Origin: Candidatus Woesearchaeota archaeon
Lineage (GTDB): Archaea > Nanobdellota > Nanobdellia > Woesearchaeales > JAHWIC01
Direction: 5' to 3'
Assembly (NCBI GenBank): GCA_019322805.1
Contig: JAHWIC010000001.1
Location: 186,001 to 250,000, forward strand
Length of the DNA: 64,000 nucleotides
Shown here: piece after piece, positions 55,797 through 63,977 of the stretch
Layout: each line of letters opens with the position of its first letter
Numbering within the stretch: position 1 is the stretch's first letter
Notes under the pieces: generated by a model
Seen by the model: the letters and a program-made list of their open reading frames with translations, nothing else
Database searches by the model: none
What the model was told of the DNA's origin: nothing
Program-made: the position numbers and the translations under genes

Positions 55797-56870
55797 ATGA
55801 GGTTAAAAGAGTTCAAGGCAGAGCTTGCCAAAAAAGGGGTTGATTTCGCTGTTTTCTTAAATCTGGATACTACAAAGCTAGACCCAAACTTGTTTTATTT
55901 TAGCGGCTTTGAAGGTATTGGAGCCTTAATTGTTCCAAAAAATAAGAAACCATTCCTTGTCGTTCCTTTAATGGAATATGAGAGAGCAAAGAAATCAGAA
56001 ATGAAAGTTTATGCTCTAAAAAAGAAGAAGAAATTATTTGAGTCTGTTGCAGATATCATCAAGAAAAACAAAATAAGACCAAAAAAGATTGGCATAGACA
56101 AAGATAGTTTGACTTTAAGGCAATACAAAGGGTTTAAGAAGCATTTCAGGAAATCAAAAACAGTTGATGTCTCTGGGGTTTGTTTTGAATTAAGGGAAAT
56201 AAAAACAAATGATGAGCTTAAAAGGATTAAGAAGGCATGTGCAATATCTGATAAGATACTAAAAAAGTGTTTTTCACGATTCAAAAAATTCAAGACAGAG
56301 TCAGAGGTTGCTGCTTTTTTGGAGTATGAAACAAAAAAACTTGGATGCGGGCTTGCATTTCAGCCAATAGTTGCTTCTGGCCGTGCTGGCAGTATGTCTC
56401 ATTATACCCCAAAGAACATCAGATTAAGAGGGGGGTTTTGCGTGATTGATTTTGGTGTTAGGTATGAAGGCTATTGCTCAGATACAACAAGGATAATATT
56501 TATCGGAAAACCAAGTGAAAAACAAAAAATGATTTATGAATCTGTGTTAAGAAACCAATTAGAGGCTATTAAAAATATAAAAAAAGATATGGAATGCAGC
56601 AAAGTAGTTGAGCTTGTTAAGAAAGGCCTTGGGAAGTATGAAAAAAACTTTATACACGGGCTTGGACATGGCCTTGGGGTCTATATTCACGAGCTTCCAA
56701 ACCTAAAGGAAGAATCGAGAGATAAATTAAAAAAAGGAATGGTTTTTACAATTGAACCTGGCATTTATTTTGAAAAAAAGTTTGGGATAAGGATTGAGGA
56801 TACAATATATCTTAAAGACAAGCCAATTGTATTGACAAAGATTCCAAAAAGGATGGTGGTGATAAGTTGA
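55797..56870 (+). CDS. M24 family Xaa-Pro aminopeptidase
   Basis: This is a pita-bread metallopeptidase that removes residues before proline. The creatinase-like N-terminal domain (residues 1 to about 125) is followed by the catalytic domain: CVIDFGVRYEGYCSDTTRIIFIG (metal aspartates), FIHGLGHGLGVYIHELPNL (histidines), VFTIEPGIYFEKKFGIRIEDTIYL (glutamates). All five metal ligands are present. The length of 357 residues is normal. It overlaps the next gene by 4 bases, a peptidase operon with the M29-like genes. Confidence 0.94.
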   Translation: MRLKEFKAELAKKGVDFAVFLNLDTTKLDPNLFYFSGFEGIGALIVPKNKKPFLVVPLMEYERAKKSEMKVYALKKKKKLFESVADIIKKNKIRPKKIGIDKDSLTLRQYKGFKKHFRKSKTVDVSGVCFELREIKTNDELKRIKKACAISDKILKKCFSRFKKFKTESEVAAFLEYETKKLGCGLAFQPIVASGRAGSMSHYTPKNIRLRGGFCVIDFGVRYEGYCSDTTRIIFIGKPSEKQKMIYESVLRNQLEAIKNIKKDMECSKVVELVKKGLGKYEKNFIHGLGHGLGVYIHELPNLKEESRDKLKKGMVFTIEPGIYFEKKFGIRIEDTIYLKDKPIVLTKIPKRMVVIS

Positions 56871-58651
56871 AATATAACGACAGGACTTTTTATAAGGAAG
56901 TAAATGAGTATACCAAGAAATTGAAAGGAAAGGTAGAAAATAAGGTTACGTTTGTAATTATTGATATTAAAAATAAAAAGGCATTCTATTCTTTAGCTCC
57001 TTTATCAAAGGCAATACACGAACTTAACGGAGATATGCACGTGATTGTAAAAGATGGAGAAAGCCAAGATCTAGAGGTTTTAAAAGATGTTTGGTACGCC
57101 TATAATGACCTTACTAAGAAGCTAAAGACAAAAAAGGTTAAGGCATTGAGGGGTTTTATAAGAAGTGTTAACAAAAGGGTTGGGAATAGAAGATTCAGGG
57201 AGATATTCAAAAGGCCAGATATAACCTTAATAGCTGAAAAAGAACATTTTTGTGGAACTATTGATTTAAAATATGAATATAGGTGGCACAGGGTATACAG
57301 ATGGAAGGAGTTGCTTGAGACTGCAAAACGTATCTGGAGAGAGGGTTATGCCCTGAAAAAAGGAGAAAAGGCAAGTATGGGATTTGTTTTGGTGCCTGCT
57401 AAAAAGAATATGGAGCTGCCGCTTGAGGATTATCTTGATTCTTACTCAATAGCCTTAGCATTGGGTGTTGCTGCAAAGAAGTTCAAGGTTAAGGTGAGTT
57501 TAGGCGCTTCAACTGACAGATTTTCACAGCTTGCTAATTCAGTTAGAACAGCAGACTTAATGGCTACCCTAAAGGGTTGTGAGCTTGATAAAGAGGTTGA
57601 TGAAGAGGTTTTTAAGACATTCAAGGAATTATCAAAGATTTTGAAAATGGACAGGCTTAGGTTTTCTGACGCAGCTTTTGGCATTCATGGAAAAGGTTAT
57701 TTTGGAAAGCATTTCTTTGGGGAGAATATTGGCTATCCGTCTCTTGACAAAAAAACAAGGTGGTCTTCGCCTGGGCAGTTGATGTTAAAGGATCCTTATT
57801 CACCACAGACAAAGTTTGAAAGCCGCGATCCAATGATGAGGTATGCTGTAACAGAAACCTTACCTATAGATATTTTTATTGAAACCTGCAATATAGATTA
57901 TAATAAATTAAGAAAAAAGAGCGACAAGGTAAGAGACATTTTTAATAAATGTGAGTGGGTAAGGGTTGTTGGAAAGCAGGTTGATGGCTATAAAAGTGAC
58001 TTTAAGGTTTGGTTAACTGATGAAAAAGGAAACAGAAGGTACTTTATAAGCAGTGATTGTGATGTAAGGTCTAAGATTGACCAGGAATATTACAGGAGGA
58101 TGGGTGTAAAGGCAGGGGCCTATGCAAACTTTCCTAGCGGAGAGGCATTTGTGACCCCTGAAGCTGTCGAAGGTATGATGGTTGGTGATGTTGTTATTAA
58201 TATTGACCAGAGCTATGTTATCCCGCCAAACAAGCCCATAGTTGTTTATTTTGACAGGGAAAAAGGATACAAAATAGTAAGAGCTCCAGCTAAACTAAGA
58301 AAAGAGATGGGGAAACAATTAAGTGAGGGAAGAGAAAAGATAAGAAATTACAAGAAATATAAAAGCCTTCCAAAAGAAGTCATTAAGATCTACAGTAAGA
58401 ATTTTAAAAAGGTTGGCGAGTTCGCAGTTAATACCAACCCAAAAGCCAAGTTATGCGACTACCTTATTGTTAATGAAAAGATTGCAAAGATGATTCATGT
58501 TGCTCTTGGCCTGGGTTTTGAGCCTGACCGCAAAACAGTTTATCATTGGGATATCGTAGTTAATGCTCCCAGGCAAAAGCTTGACATCTATGGCGTGGAT
58601 AAAAAGAAGAAAATCCATTGGGTAATTAAAAAAGGGAATCTGATTGTTTAA
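56867..58651 (+). CDS. long M29-like aminopeptidase
   Basis: This is a probable metallo-aminopeptidase of the M29 (aminopeptidase T) type. The C-terminal half holds the family pattern: GAYANFPSGEAFVTPEAVEGMMVGD (about residues 418-442), KVGEFAVNTNPKAKLCDYL and a histidine series (MIHVALGLGFE; VYHWDIVV). The N-terminal 200 residues carry an unusual basic region (RGFIRSVNKRVGNRRFREIFKRPD), making it, at 594 residues, much longer than classical M29 enzymes (about 400). It overlaps the M24 gene end by 4 bases and is followed by a second, shorter M29-like gene. Confidence 0.85.
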   Translation: MKYNDRTFYKEVNEYTKKLKGKVENKVTFVIIDIKNKKAFYSLAPLSKAIHELNGDMHVIVKDGESQDLEVLKDVWYAYNDLTKKLKTKKVKALRGFIRSVNKRVGNRRFREIFKRPDITLIAEKEHFCGTIDLKYEYRWHRVYRWKELLETAKRIWREGYALKKGEKASMGFVLVPAKKNMELPLEDYLDSYSIALALGVAAKKFKVKVSLGASTDRFSQLANSVRTADLMATLKGCELDKEVDEEVFKTFKELSKILKMDRLRFSDAAFGIHGKGYFGKHFFGENIGYPSLDKKTRWSSPGQLMLKDPYSPQTKFESRDPMMRYAVTETLPIDIFIETCNIDYNKLRKKSDKVRDIFNKCEWVRVVGKQVDGYKSDFKVWLTDEKGNRRYFISSDCDVRSKIDQEYYRRMGVKAGAYANFPSGEAFVTPEAVEGMMVGDVVINIDQSYVIPPNKPIVVYFDREKGYKIVRAPAKLRKEMGKQLSEGREKIRNYKKYKSLPKEVIKIYSKNFKKVGEFAVNTNPKAKLCDYLIVNEKIAKMIHVALGLGFEPDRKTVYHWDIVVNAPRQKLDIYGVDKKKKIHWVIKKGNLIV

Positions 58652-58652
58652 G

Positions 58653-59576
58653 ATGGGTTCTATCCAAAAGGCAGCGAGAACTGCGTTGGTTAAGTGCATG
58701 GGTTTGAAGAAAAATGAGGAATTTCTGATTATTACTGACAAGAATAAGGAAAGAATTGCTGAGATATTTGTAGATAAGGCCAGGAGAATCACTGATAAAT
58801 GTAAATTGATTATTATTCCTGAAGGGAATGTTCATGGTGAAGAACCACCTGCTTATGCTGCCAAGGAATTAAGAGAAGCAGACATTGCTTTGCTGATAAC
58901 CACCAAATCATTGAGCCACACCAAAGCTAGAAAGGCTGCAAGCAAGGCGGGTGTGAGGATTGCTTCTATGCCTGGAATTAGTGAGGATATAATAAAAAGG
59001 TGCATAGATGTTGATTATAATAAGATCTCAGGGTTAAATAAAAAGCTCTGCAAGATTCTGACAAAAGGAAAGGCTGTTTTGGCGGAGAATAAACTTGGAA
59101 CAAGGTTAAGTTTTAGTATAAAAGGAAGGAAGTGTCTTGATGATAATGGGGTTTATGATAAAAAAGGCCGCTTTGGTAATCTACCGGCTGGGGAAGCATG
59201 TTTAGCGCCTTTAGAAGGAACCACTAATGGAAGATTGGTGGTAGACAAAGGATATGGAAAGGCTAAGATAATTATTGATATTGTAAATGGCCGGATTGTC
59301 AGCATAAAAGGACGCGCTCCAAAGCTAAAAAAAATAATTAAAAATAAAAAATATGCAAATGTTGCTGAGTTCGGTATCGGAACCAATCCAAAAGCTAAGG
59401 CAGAAGGAACAACTCTGGAAGACGAAAAGGTGTTGGGAACTGCGCATATTGCTTTTGGAAATAATATTTCTTTTGGCGGAAAATTAAATGTTCCTTTTCA
59501 TCTGGATTGTGTTTTTTCGAAACCAACTGTATTTGTCGACGGGAAAATGGTAATGAAAAATGGAAAAATTTTTTGA
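58653..59576 (+). CDS. short M29-like aminopeptidase
   Basis: This is a 307-residue M29-like peptidase and paralogue of its upstream neighbour. Motifs: FGNLPAGEACLAPLEGTTNGRLVV (about residues 170-193), VAEFGIGTNPKAKAEGTTLEDEKVLGTAHIAFG and the H-x-D in NVPFHLDCVF, which supply the likely metal ligands. An in-frame TTG at 58644 overlaps the previous gene; ATG 58653, right after its TAA, is preferred. The homologous archaeal proteins are usually called leucyl aminopeptidase. It ends 43 bases before pan. Confidence 0.87.
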   Translation: MGSIQKAARTALVKCMGLKKNEEFLIITDKNKERIAEIFVDKARRITDKCKLIIIPEGNVHGEEPPAYAAKELREADIALLITTKSLSHTKARKAASKAGVRIASMPGISEDIIKRCIDVDYNKISGLNKKLCKILTKGKAVLAENKLGTRLSFSIKGRKCLDDNGVYDKKGRFGNLPAGEACLAPLEGTTNGRLVVDKGYGKAKIIIDIVNGRIVSIKGRAPKLKKIIKNKKYANVAEFGIGTNPKAKAEGTTLEDEKVLGTAHIAFGNNISFGGKLNVPFHLDCVFSKPTVFVDGKMVMKNGKIF

Positions 59577-59585
59577 AAGCAAAGC

Positions 59586-59593
59586 TATTTAAA
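59586..59593 (+). promoter_or_regulatory. TATA promoter of pan
   Basis: TATTTAAA lies 26 bases before the ATG at 59620, the ideal spacing for a leaderless transcript. So pan can be expressed apart from the peptidase operon. Confidence 0.55.
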
Positions 59594-59619
59594 CTTTACT
59601 TAATTTCAGTTTTTGCAGA

Positions 59620-60765
59620 ATGAAAGCAAATGGCAAGAACATTCTCGACAGCGTTATCTACCGTTACACTGCTGACAGCAGCCAGTTGGAAGAAGAAAAC
59701 CGGGTTCTGAAAGAAACTGTAAACAACCTTAAGAATGAGCTTGACAAGTTTAAGAGTCCTCCATTAATGGTTTGTGAGGTAAGGGAGCTGGGTGATGATT
59801 CTGCTATAATAAGAATCCCAAACGGCAATCAATTTTCTGTTAGGATTTCAAGCGTATGCGACAAACTAAAGCCCGGCGATATGGTTCTAGCTGAGCAAAA
59901 AAACCTGACAATAATAAAGAAACTTGACATATCCAGGAAATTTAATGTTGAAAAATTTGTCATTATTGAAAAACCAACTATAAACTGGGAGGACATTGGC
60001 GGTCTTGAGCAACAAGCCATGGAAATAAAAGAGGTTGTTGAGCTTCCATTACTTAAACCAGCCCTTTTCAAAAAAATCGGGATTACGCCTCCAAAAGGCA
60101 TCCTGCTTTACGGCCCGCCAGGGACCGGCAAGACTTTGTTGGCTAAGGCTGTTGCTGCTTCAACAGACTCTACATTTATTGAAATCGTTGGTTCTGAACT
60201 AGTTCAGAAATTCATTGGAGAGGGTGCAAAGCTGGTTAAGGAGATATTTGAGCTTGCAAGGAAAAAAGCTCCATCTATTGTGTTTGTTGATGAAATAGAT
60301 GCACTAGCTGCAAAAAGGATGGAGATAGGCACAAGCGGTGAAAGGGAGGTGAACAGAACCTTTATGCAGCTGCTTGCTGAGCTGGATGGTTTTAAGCCGC
60401 TTGATAATGTAAAGATCATAGGCGCTACAAATCGCAAGGATATACTTGATCCTGCTGTCACAAGGCCTGGAAGGCTTGACAGGCTAATACACATACCAAC
60501 ACCAAATAAGGAAGCAAGGACGCAGATATTAAAGATCCACACCCGCGATATGACCCTTGATAAGGATATCAACTTTAATGATATCGTGGAAAGAATGGAA
60601 AACTTTTCAGGAGCAGAGATACATGCGGTATGCACAGAAGCAGGTTATTTTGCAATAAGAGAGAATAGGACTAAGATTCTTAAGAATGATTTAGTGAAGG
60701 CGATTGAAAAAGTGAAGCAGGAAGAAAAGGCAGAAGGAGAAGATTATATGCACATGTTTGGCTGA
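59620..60765 (+). CDS. pan: proteasome-activating nucleotidase (PAN)
   Basis: This is a hexameric AAA+ unfoldase that feeds proteins to the 20S proteasome. An N-terminal coiled coil (LEEENRVLKETVNNLKNELDK, about residues 23-43) is followed by the OB domain (about 48-110) and the AAA core: Walker A GPPGTGKT (165-172), Walker B VFVDEID (to 227), GATNRKDILDPAVTRPGRLD. The length of 381 residues is a little short. The C-terminal tripeptide that docks in the proteasome is normally hydrophobic-Tyr-X; here the chain ends MFG, with Phe for Tyr. No proteasome gene is in the window. Confidence 0.94.
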   Translation: MKANGKNILDSVIYRYTADSSQLEEENRVLKETVNNLKNELDKFKSPPLMVCEVRELGDDSAIIRIPNGNQFSVRISSVCDKLKPGDMVLAEQKNLTIIKKLDISRKFNVEKFVIIEKPTINWEDIGGLEQQAMEIKEVVELPLLKPALFKKIGITPPKGILLYGPPGTGKTLLAKAVAASTDSTFIEIVGSELVQKFIGEGAKLVKEIFELARKKAPSIVFVDEIDALAAKRMEIGTSGEREVNRTFMQLLAELDGFKPLDNVKIIGATNRKDILDPAVTRPGRLDRLIHIPTPNKEARTQILKIHTRDMTLDKDINFNDIVERMENFSGAEIHAVCTEAGYFAIRENRTKILKNDLVKAIEKVKQEEKAEGEDYMHMFG

Positions 60766-60802
60766 CAAAGTCAGACAAACGACCAAAAATTTCTAATTTT
60801 TG
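60762..60802 (+). terminator. hairpin pair at the end of pan
   Basis: CTGAC/GTCAG (60762-60774, loop AAA) overlaps the pan stop codon, and CAAAAATT/AATTTTTG (60784-60802, loop TCT) follows. The layout of a first GC-rich stem, a short spacer and a second A5/T5 stem matches the pair after tyrS. Confidence 0.5.
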
Positions 60803-60855
60803 AGTATGTTTGGATAGGTTTTTATATTTCTCTATATTTATTCTACTCTACGAAA

Positions 60856-60932
60856 GTGCAACAGCGCGATGATACTAGTGAACACCATCTGACGCAAGGA
60901 TGATGAACGGAAGTAACTTGTTAGTGCTGCAC
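60856..60932 (+). ncRNA. candidate C/D box-like small RNA
   Basis: In the gap between convergent pan and the Trm5-like gene, GTGCA...TGCAC closes a 77-base stretch. It contains GCGATGA (60866-60872, one mismatch to box C), CTGA (60889-60892, box D') and ATGATGA (60900-60906, box C'). The D'-C' spacing of 7 bases fits an archaeal K-loop. The expected final box D is only CTGC (60927-60930) and guide spacings are long, so the call is tentative. No promoter can be assigned. Confidence 0.3.
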
Positions 60933-60948
60933 AGATTTCGCTTTAGAA

Positions 60949-61782
60949 TTAATTAACCTTAAAATCAATACATATCCTAAAGATTCCAGGCCCAAATTGA
61001 CCGCATTTAACCAGCTTCAGGATTTTATATTTCTTTTTTGTTTTTCTGCACGCTAAATCTACCTTTTCTATTGCTTCGTGGAAGTTATTTTCATGCAAAA
61101 AGTCATAGAAATGGACCATTCCCTTCTTTTTTACCGCTTTTAATGCCAGATCTAAGTAATTCTCGCCACCCTTAGGCAAGGGCATTGCCACACGATCAAA
61201 TCTTTTGTTTAATTTTGGAACTATTTTTCTAACATCTCCTTTGGACAGCTTGATTTTTTGCTCTAATTTGTTTAATTTTACATTTTCTAATGCGTATTTA
61301 TGGGCTTTTGGGTTGATCTCAATAGCATATATTATTTTAGGTTTTGAGTTTTTAGCTATAACCAAAGAATACGGCGATACGCCCGCAAACATTATGAGAA
61401 TTTCCTCATTTTTCTTAACCAAATCCGCTATCCTTTTCCTTTCATTTGATAATCTTGGAGAAAAGTAGCAGCTCTCGACGTTTAATCTCATTGAAACTGC
61501 ATTCTCTTTGTGTGTTGTTTCCTTCCTTTTTTCTCCTGCAATGATCTTTAGCTTTGGCGTTCTGTACTTGCCAGAGTATTTTCCTATCTTTTTGCATACT
61601 ACCTTTACATGTTTTTGTTGCTCCAATAGCTTTTTAGCTATTATTTTTTCTTTTTTCACTAATTCTTCAGGAAAATCTGCAAAAATAAGGATATCGCCAA
61701 CAACATCATAGGAAGAAGGAAGTAATTTTAGTTCTTTTTCAGTTAGTTTTTTCTTTAAAGAGTTTCTTAACGATTCATCCAT
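60949..61782 (-). CDS. trm5: tRNA (guanine37-N1)-methyltransferase-like, Trm5/Met-10+ family
   Basis: This is a class I SAM-dependent enzyme that methylates G37 of tRNA, or a related wybutosine-pathway enzyme. Family features: KKLTEKELKLLPSSYDVVGDILI at the N-terminus, LNVESCYFSPRLSNERKRIADLV, the SAM loop LIMFAGVSPYSLVIAK, YAIEINPKAHKYALENVKLNKL and RVAMPLPKGGENYLDLAL (the catalytic NPP-like MPLP region). The length of 277 residues corresponds to the short archaeal Trm5b type, without the D1 domain. The Taw2 aminocarboxypropyl transferase is the alternative. It lies downstream of element G copy 2. Confidence 0.88.
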   Translation of the reverse strand: MDESLRNSLKKKLTEKELKLLPSSYDVVGDILIFADFPEELVKKEKIIAKKLLEQQKHVKVVCKKIGKYSGKYRTPKLKIIAGEKRKETTHKENAVSMRLNVESCYFSPRLSNERKRIADLVKKNEEILIMFAGVSPYSLVIAKNSKPKIIYAIEINPKAHKYALENVKLNKLEQKIKLSKGDVRKIVPKLNKRFDRVAMPLPKGGENYLDLALKAVKKKGMVHFYDFLHENNFHEAIEKVDLACRKTKKKYKILKLVKCGQFGPGIFRICIDFKVN

Positions 61783-61812
61783 TTTAACTTATCATTAAGT
61801 TTACTTGCAGGA

Positions 61813-62015
61813 TGCACAATTAGTTGTGAACCTGGCGGTGTTTTTTATTATTTAATTTTTTACAATTAAAACTCAATCCGGGGATATTTCATCTTTAAGG
61901 CAAACTGGCGAATTAATTTTGTGAAGCAAAATTATGGCTAGCCAGGTTTGGCTTATTGTGTTTGTACACCTATTGATTATTTTTTATTGATTGTAATACA
62001 TACATTGTGTGTATT
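61813..62015 (-). repeat. structured intergenic element G, copy 2
   Basis: This is the second copy of the element at 2102-2272. Conserved parts are the CACAA/TTGTG hairpin with loop TTAG (61815-61828), the T-rich block (about 61844-61866) and the exact 21-base near-palindrome at 61995-62015, which again overlaps the stop codon of the upstream minus-strand gene (FEN1). The middle is longer than in copy 1 and forms a long stem (GCAAAC.TGGC with GCCAG.GTTTG.GC) capped by TAATTTTG/CAAAATTA with loop TGAAG. Confidence 0.6.
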
Positions 62016-63049
62016 TAAAAATATTCCCCTAAACCCTTTTGCTGCTTTGCTTGTTTATTCTTTGTTAGCTTTTCTTTTGCACTATTAATCCTGACCTGAG
62101 AGAAATCATGCTCGTCAACAAGCAGTTTATTCAGCTTTTCCCAATCAGGCTGCTTCCATTCTAGCTTATAATCGTCCGTTACGGGCATTTTCTGGAATAA
62201 GTAATAGATTTCTGTCCATGGTAAATCGTAGGCATCGTCCCATTTAACCTCTTTAAACAAAGCATCAAAATCAGAGCCGTGCTTTTTAACTAACTTTAAT
62301 GCGTTCTTTGGGCCAATGCCTTTTATTCCTTCCTTATTGTAATCTGTGCCGATAAGCATTGCCAGAGCAATAAGCTGATTGCTATCTACCCCCAAGCTGT
62401 TTAGGGTGTCTGTCAGATCTATAATTTCTGGGTTTATTGTTTGGTAAATAGAAGTTCCAGCCTTTTTTCTTTTGCCAGCTATGGATAGGTTTCTAACTAG
62501 TTTTTCAGAGCCGTAAAGCAATGTATCGAAGTCCTGGCTTACTGTAGCAAAGGCATCACCTTTTTTTACTATGTAAGCTGCTTGTGCTTCTCCTTCTGAT
62601 GGCGCCTGTATTATTGGCAAACCTAATGCCTCAATTATCTTTTTTGATTCCTCAATCATATCAGAAGTAAGCCTTGCAGTTCTTGAGGCATATTTCTTCA
62701 TCCCTTCTGTATCTTCTTTTTCTTTGGCTTCTTCATATTTTTTCTGGGCTTCTATCTTTAGTGACTTTCTGCGTTCGCGCTCTTTTGTTTTTAGTTCAGG
62801 TGCTTCTCCATCAAAAACAAAGGCAGGCAGTATGTTTGACTGCATTAATCTTGTTGTTCTGTTAAACAAGCCCACAAGGTGTGATGTGGCGCGGCCTTTA
62901 GAATCCATTAAAGGGGTTCCATCGCGCTGCCTTATTGTTGTGAGATACTGATATAGATTATTATGGGCGTCTATCATCAGCTTTTTTCCGCTCAGCTCTT
63001 CTAAAGAAACCTCTTTTCCCTTGATTAGGTCTTTGAATGCAATGCCCAT
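62015..63049 (-). CDS. fen: flap endonuclease FEN1
   Basis: This is a structure-specific nuclease for Okazaki fragment maturation. XPG-N domain: KKLMIDAHNNLYQYLTTIRQRDGTPLMD (metal aspartate near residue 27), FVFDGEAPELK. XPG-I domain: IQAPSEGEAQAAYIVKKGDAFATVSQDFDTLLYG (acidic cluster). The H3TH part is MLIGTDYNKEGIKGIGPKNALKLVKKHG. The C-terminal PIP box for PCNA is QKGLGEYF. The length of 344 residues is normal. It starts one base after the wHTH gene upstream, forming a pair. Confidence 0.96.
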   Translation of the reverse strand: MGIAFKDLIKGKEVSLEELSGKKLMIDAHNNLYQYLTTIRQRDGTPLMDSKGRATSHLVGLFNRTTRLMQSNILPAFVFDGEAPELKTKERERRKSLKIEAQKKYEEAKEKEDTEGMKKYASRTARLTSDMIEESKKIIEALGLPIIQAPSEGEAQAAYIVKKGDAFATVSQDFDTLLYGSEKLVRNLSIAGKRKKAGTSIYQTINPEIIDLTDTLNSLGVDSNQLIALAMLIGTDYNKEGIKGIGPKNALKLVKKHGSDFDALFKEVKWDDAYDLPWTEIYYLFQKMPVTDDYKLEWKQPDWEKLNKLLVDEHDFSQVRINSAKEKLTKNKQAKQQKGLGEYF

Positions 63050-63050
63050 T

Positions 63051-63977
63051 TTAGAGTTGCGCTAAGGTCATGCCCTTAAATTCGTTTTCAAGCATTTCCT
63101 GGGCTTTTTTTGTTAGGGTCCCTTTTGTTAGGAACAAAACAGGCAGTTTTTTTGTCTGGCCTTGTATAAATGCTGAGCTTAAGTCACCATCATTTATGCG
63201 TTTCTTGCTTTTTGCTTTGCAGAAATAAGTCAAGCTGCCAACACTGCTTGGAACATTGATCACAAACTCTATCTCAGATCCTTTTCTTATTATGTTTCTT
63301 TCAATAGTCTGAATATTATTCTTAGAGAAATATTTTTCTAATTGTTTGATGAGGGGGCTGGTGACGTCTTTTTCTACCTTTGGTTTTGTTTCTTGCTTTA
63401 CTTCATTCTCTATTTCCTTAGATTCTATCTTTGGTTTTTTTGGCCTCTCTACCTTTTCCACAGGTATTTTTTGCTGTACTTCTTGTTTTGGCTTAACCTT
63501 TGGTGGTTCTCTCTTAAGCTCCGGCGTTGGTTTTGGAGGGGTGATTATTTGCCTTATCAGGTCATTTGTCTCTTCTGGTGTTGTTGAGTGCCATTTCCAG
63601 AATAATTCCTTTGTGTCGTTGTATCTAACTTCTAAAGGGAAAGCAAAGTCTTTCAGCTGCCTTAAAGCTACTCTATAAGCTGCTTCTATCGCATTGTCCC
63701 TTAAAACCTTTTTTAATCTTAATAGTTCAAACGCCTCTTTTTCCTTTAGGTTTAAATTATCTGAAAAATTTTCCAGTTTAGGCTCTTGTCCAGGCAGATA
63801 ATATAGCGGCGAGCCTCCAACCTTGATTTTGGAAACCTTAACTTTTTTTCTTGAAACCAGCTCAGACAGATGTGCAGATGCCATTAATATGTTTGAGCCT
63901 ATTGCCTTTGCAGCATGCACAGGTAAGATTGGTCCGTTTGAGTTGATTAATTGCAGTATTGTGTCTGCCTGCGTCAT
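63051..63977 (-). CDS. winged-helix protein with C-terminal nuclease-like domain, function unknown
   Basis: This 308-residue protein has three parts. Residues 1 to about 60 look like a winged helix (LINSNGPILPVHAAKAIGSNILMASAHLSELVSRKKVKVSKI). A long K/P/E-rich linker lies at about 145-205 (TPPKPTPELKREPPKVKPKQ). The C-terminal 90 residues (GSLTYFCKAKSKKRINDGDLSSAFIQGQTKKLPVLFLTKGTLTKKAQEML) have a strand pattern reminiscent of Mrr/PD-(D/E)XK folds, though no full catalytic triad is evident. It is immediately upstream of FEN1 on the same strand with one base between, so a DNA-repair link is plausible. I do not know a named family. Confidence 0.72.
   Translation of the reverse strand: MTQADTILQLINSNGPILPVHAAKAIGSNILMASAHLSELVSRKKVKVSKIKVGGSPLYYLPGQEPKLENFSDNLNLKEKEAFELLRLKKVLRDNAIEAAYRVALRQLKDFAFPLEVRYNDTKELFWKWHSTTPEETNDLIRQIITPPKPTPELKREPPKVKPKQEVQQKIPVEKVERPKKPKIESKEIENEVKQETKPKVEKDVTSPLIKQLEKYFSKNNIQTIERNIIRKGSEIEFVINVPSSVGSLTYFCKAKSKKRINDGDLSSAFIQGQTKKLPVLFLTKGTLTKKAQEMLENEFKGMTLAQL

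Noticed and set aside
55754..55831. N-terminal extension of the M16 peptidase overlapping the M24 start
   Set aside because: It would overlap a divergent gene and its promoter, and the family start is at 55753.
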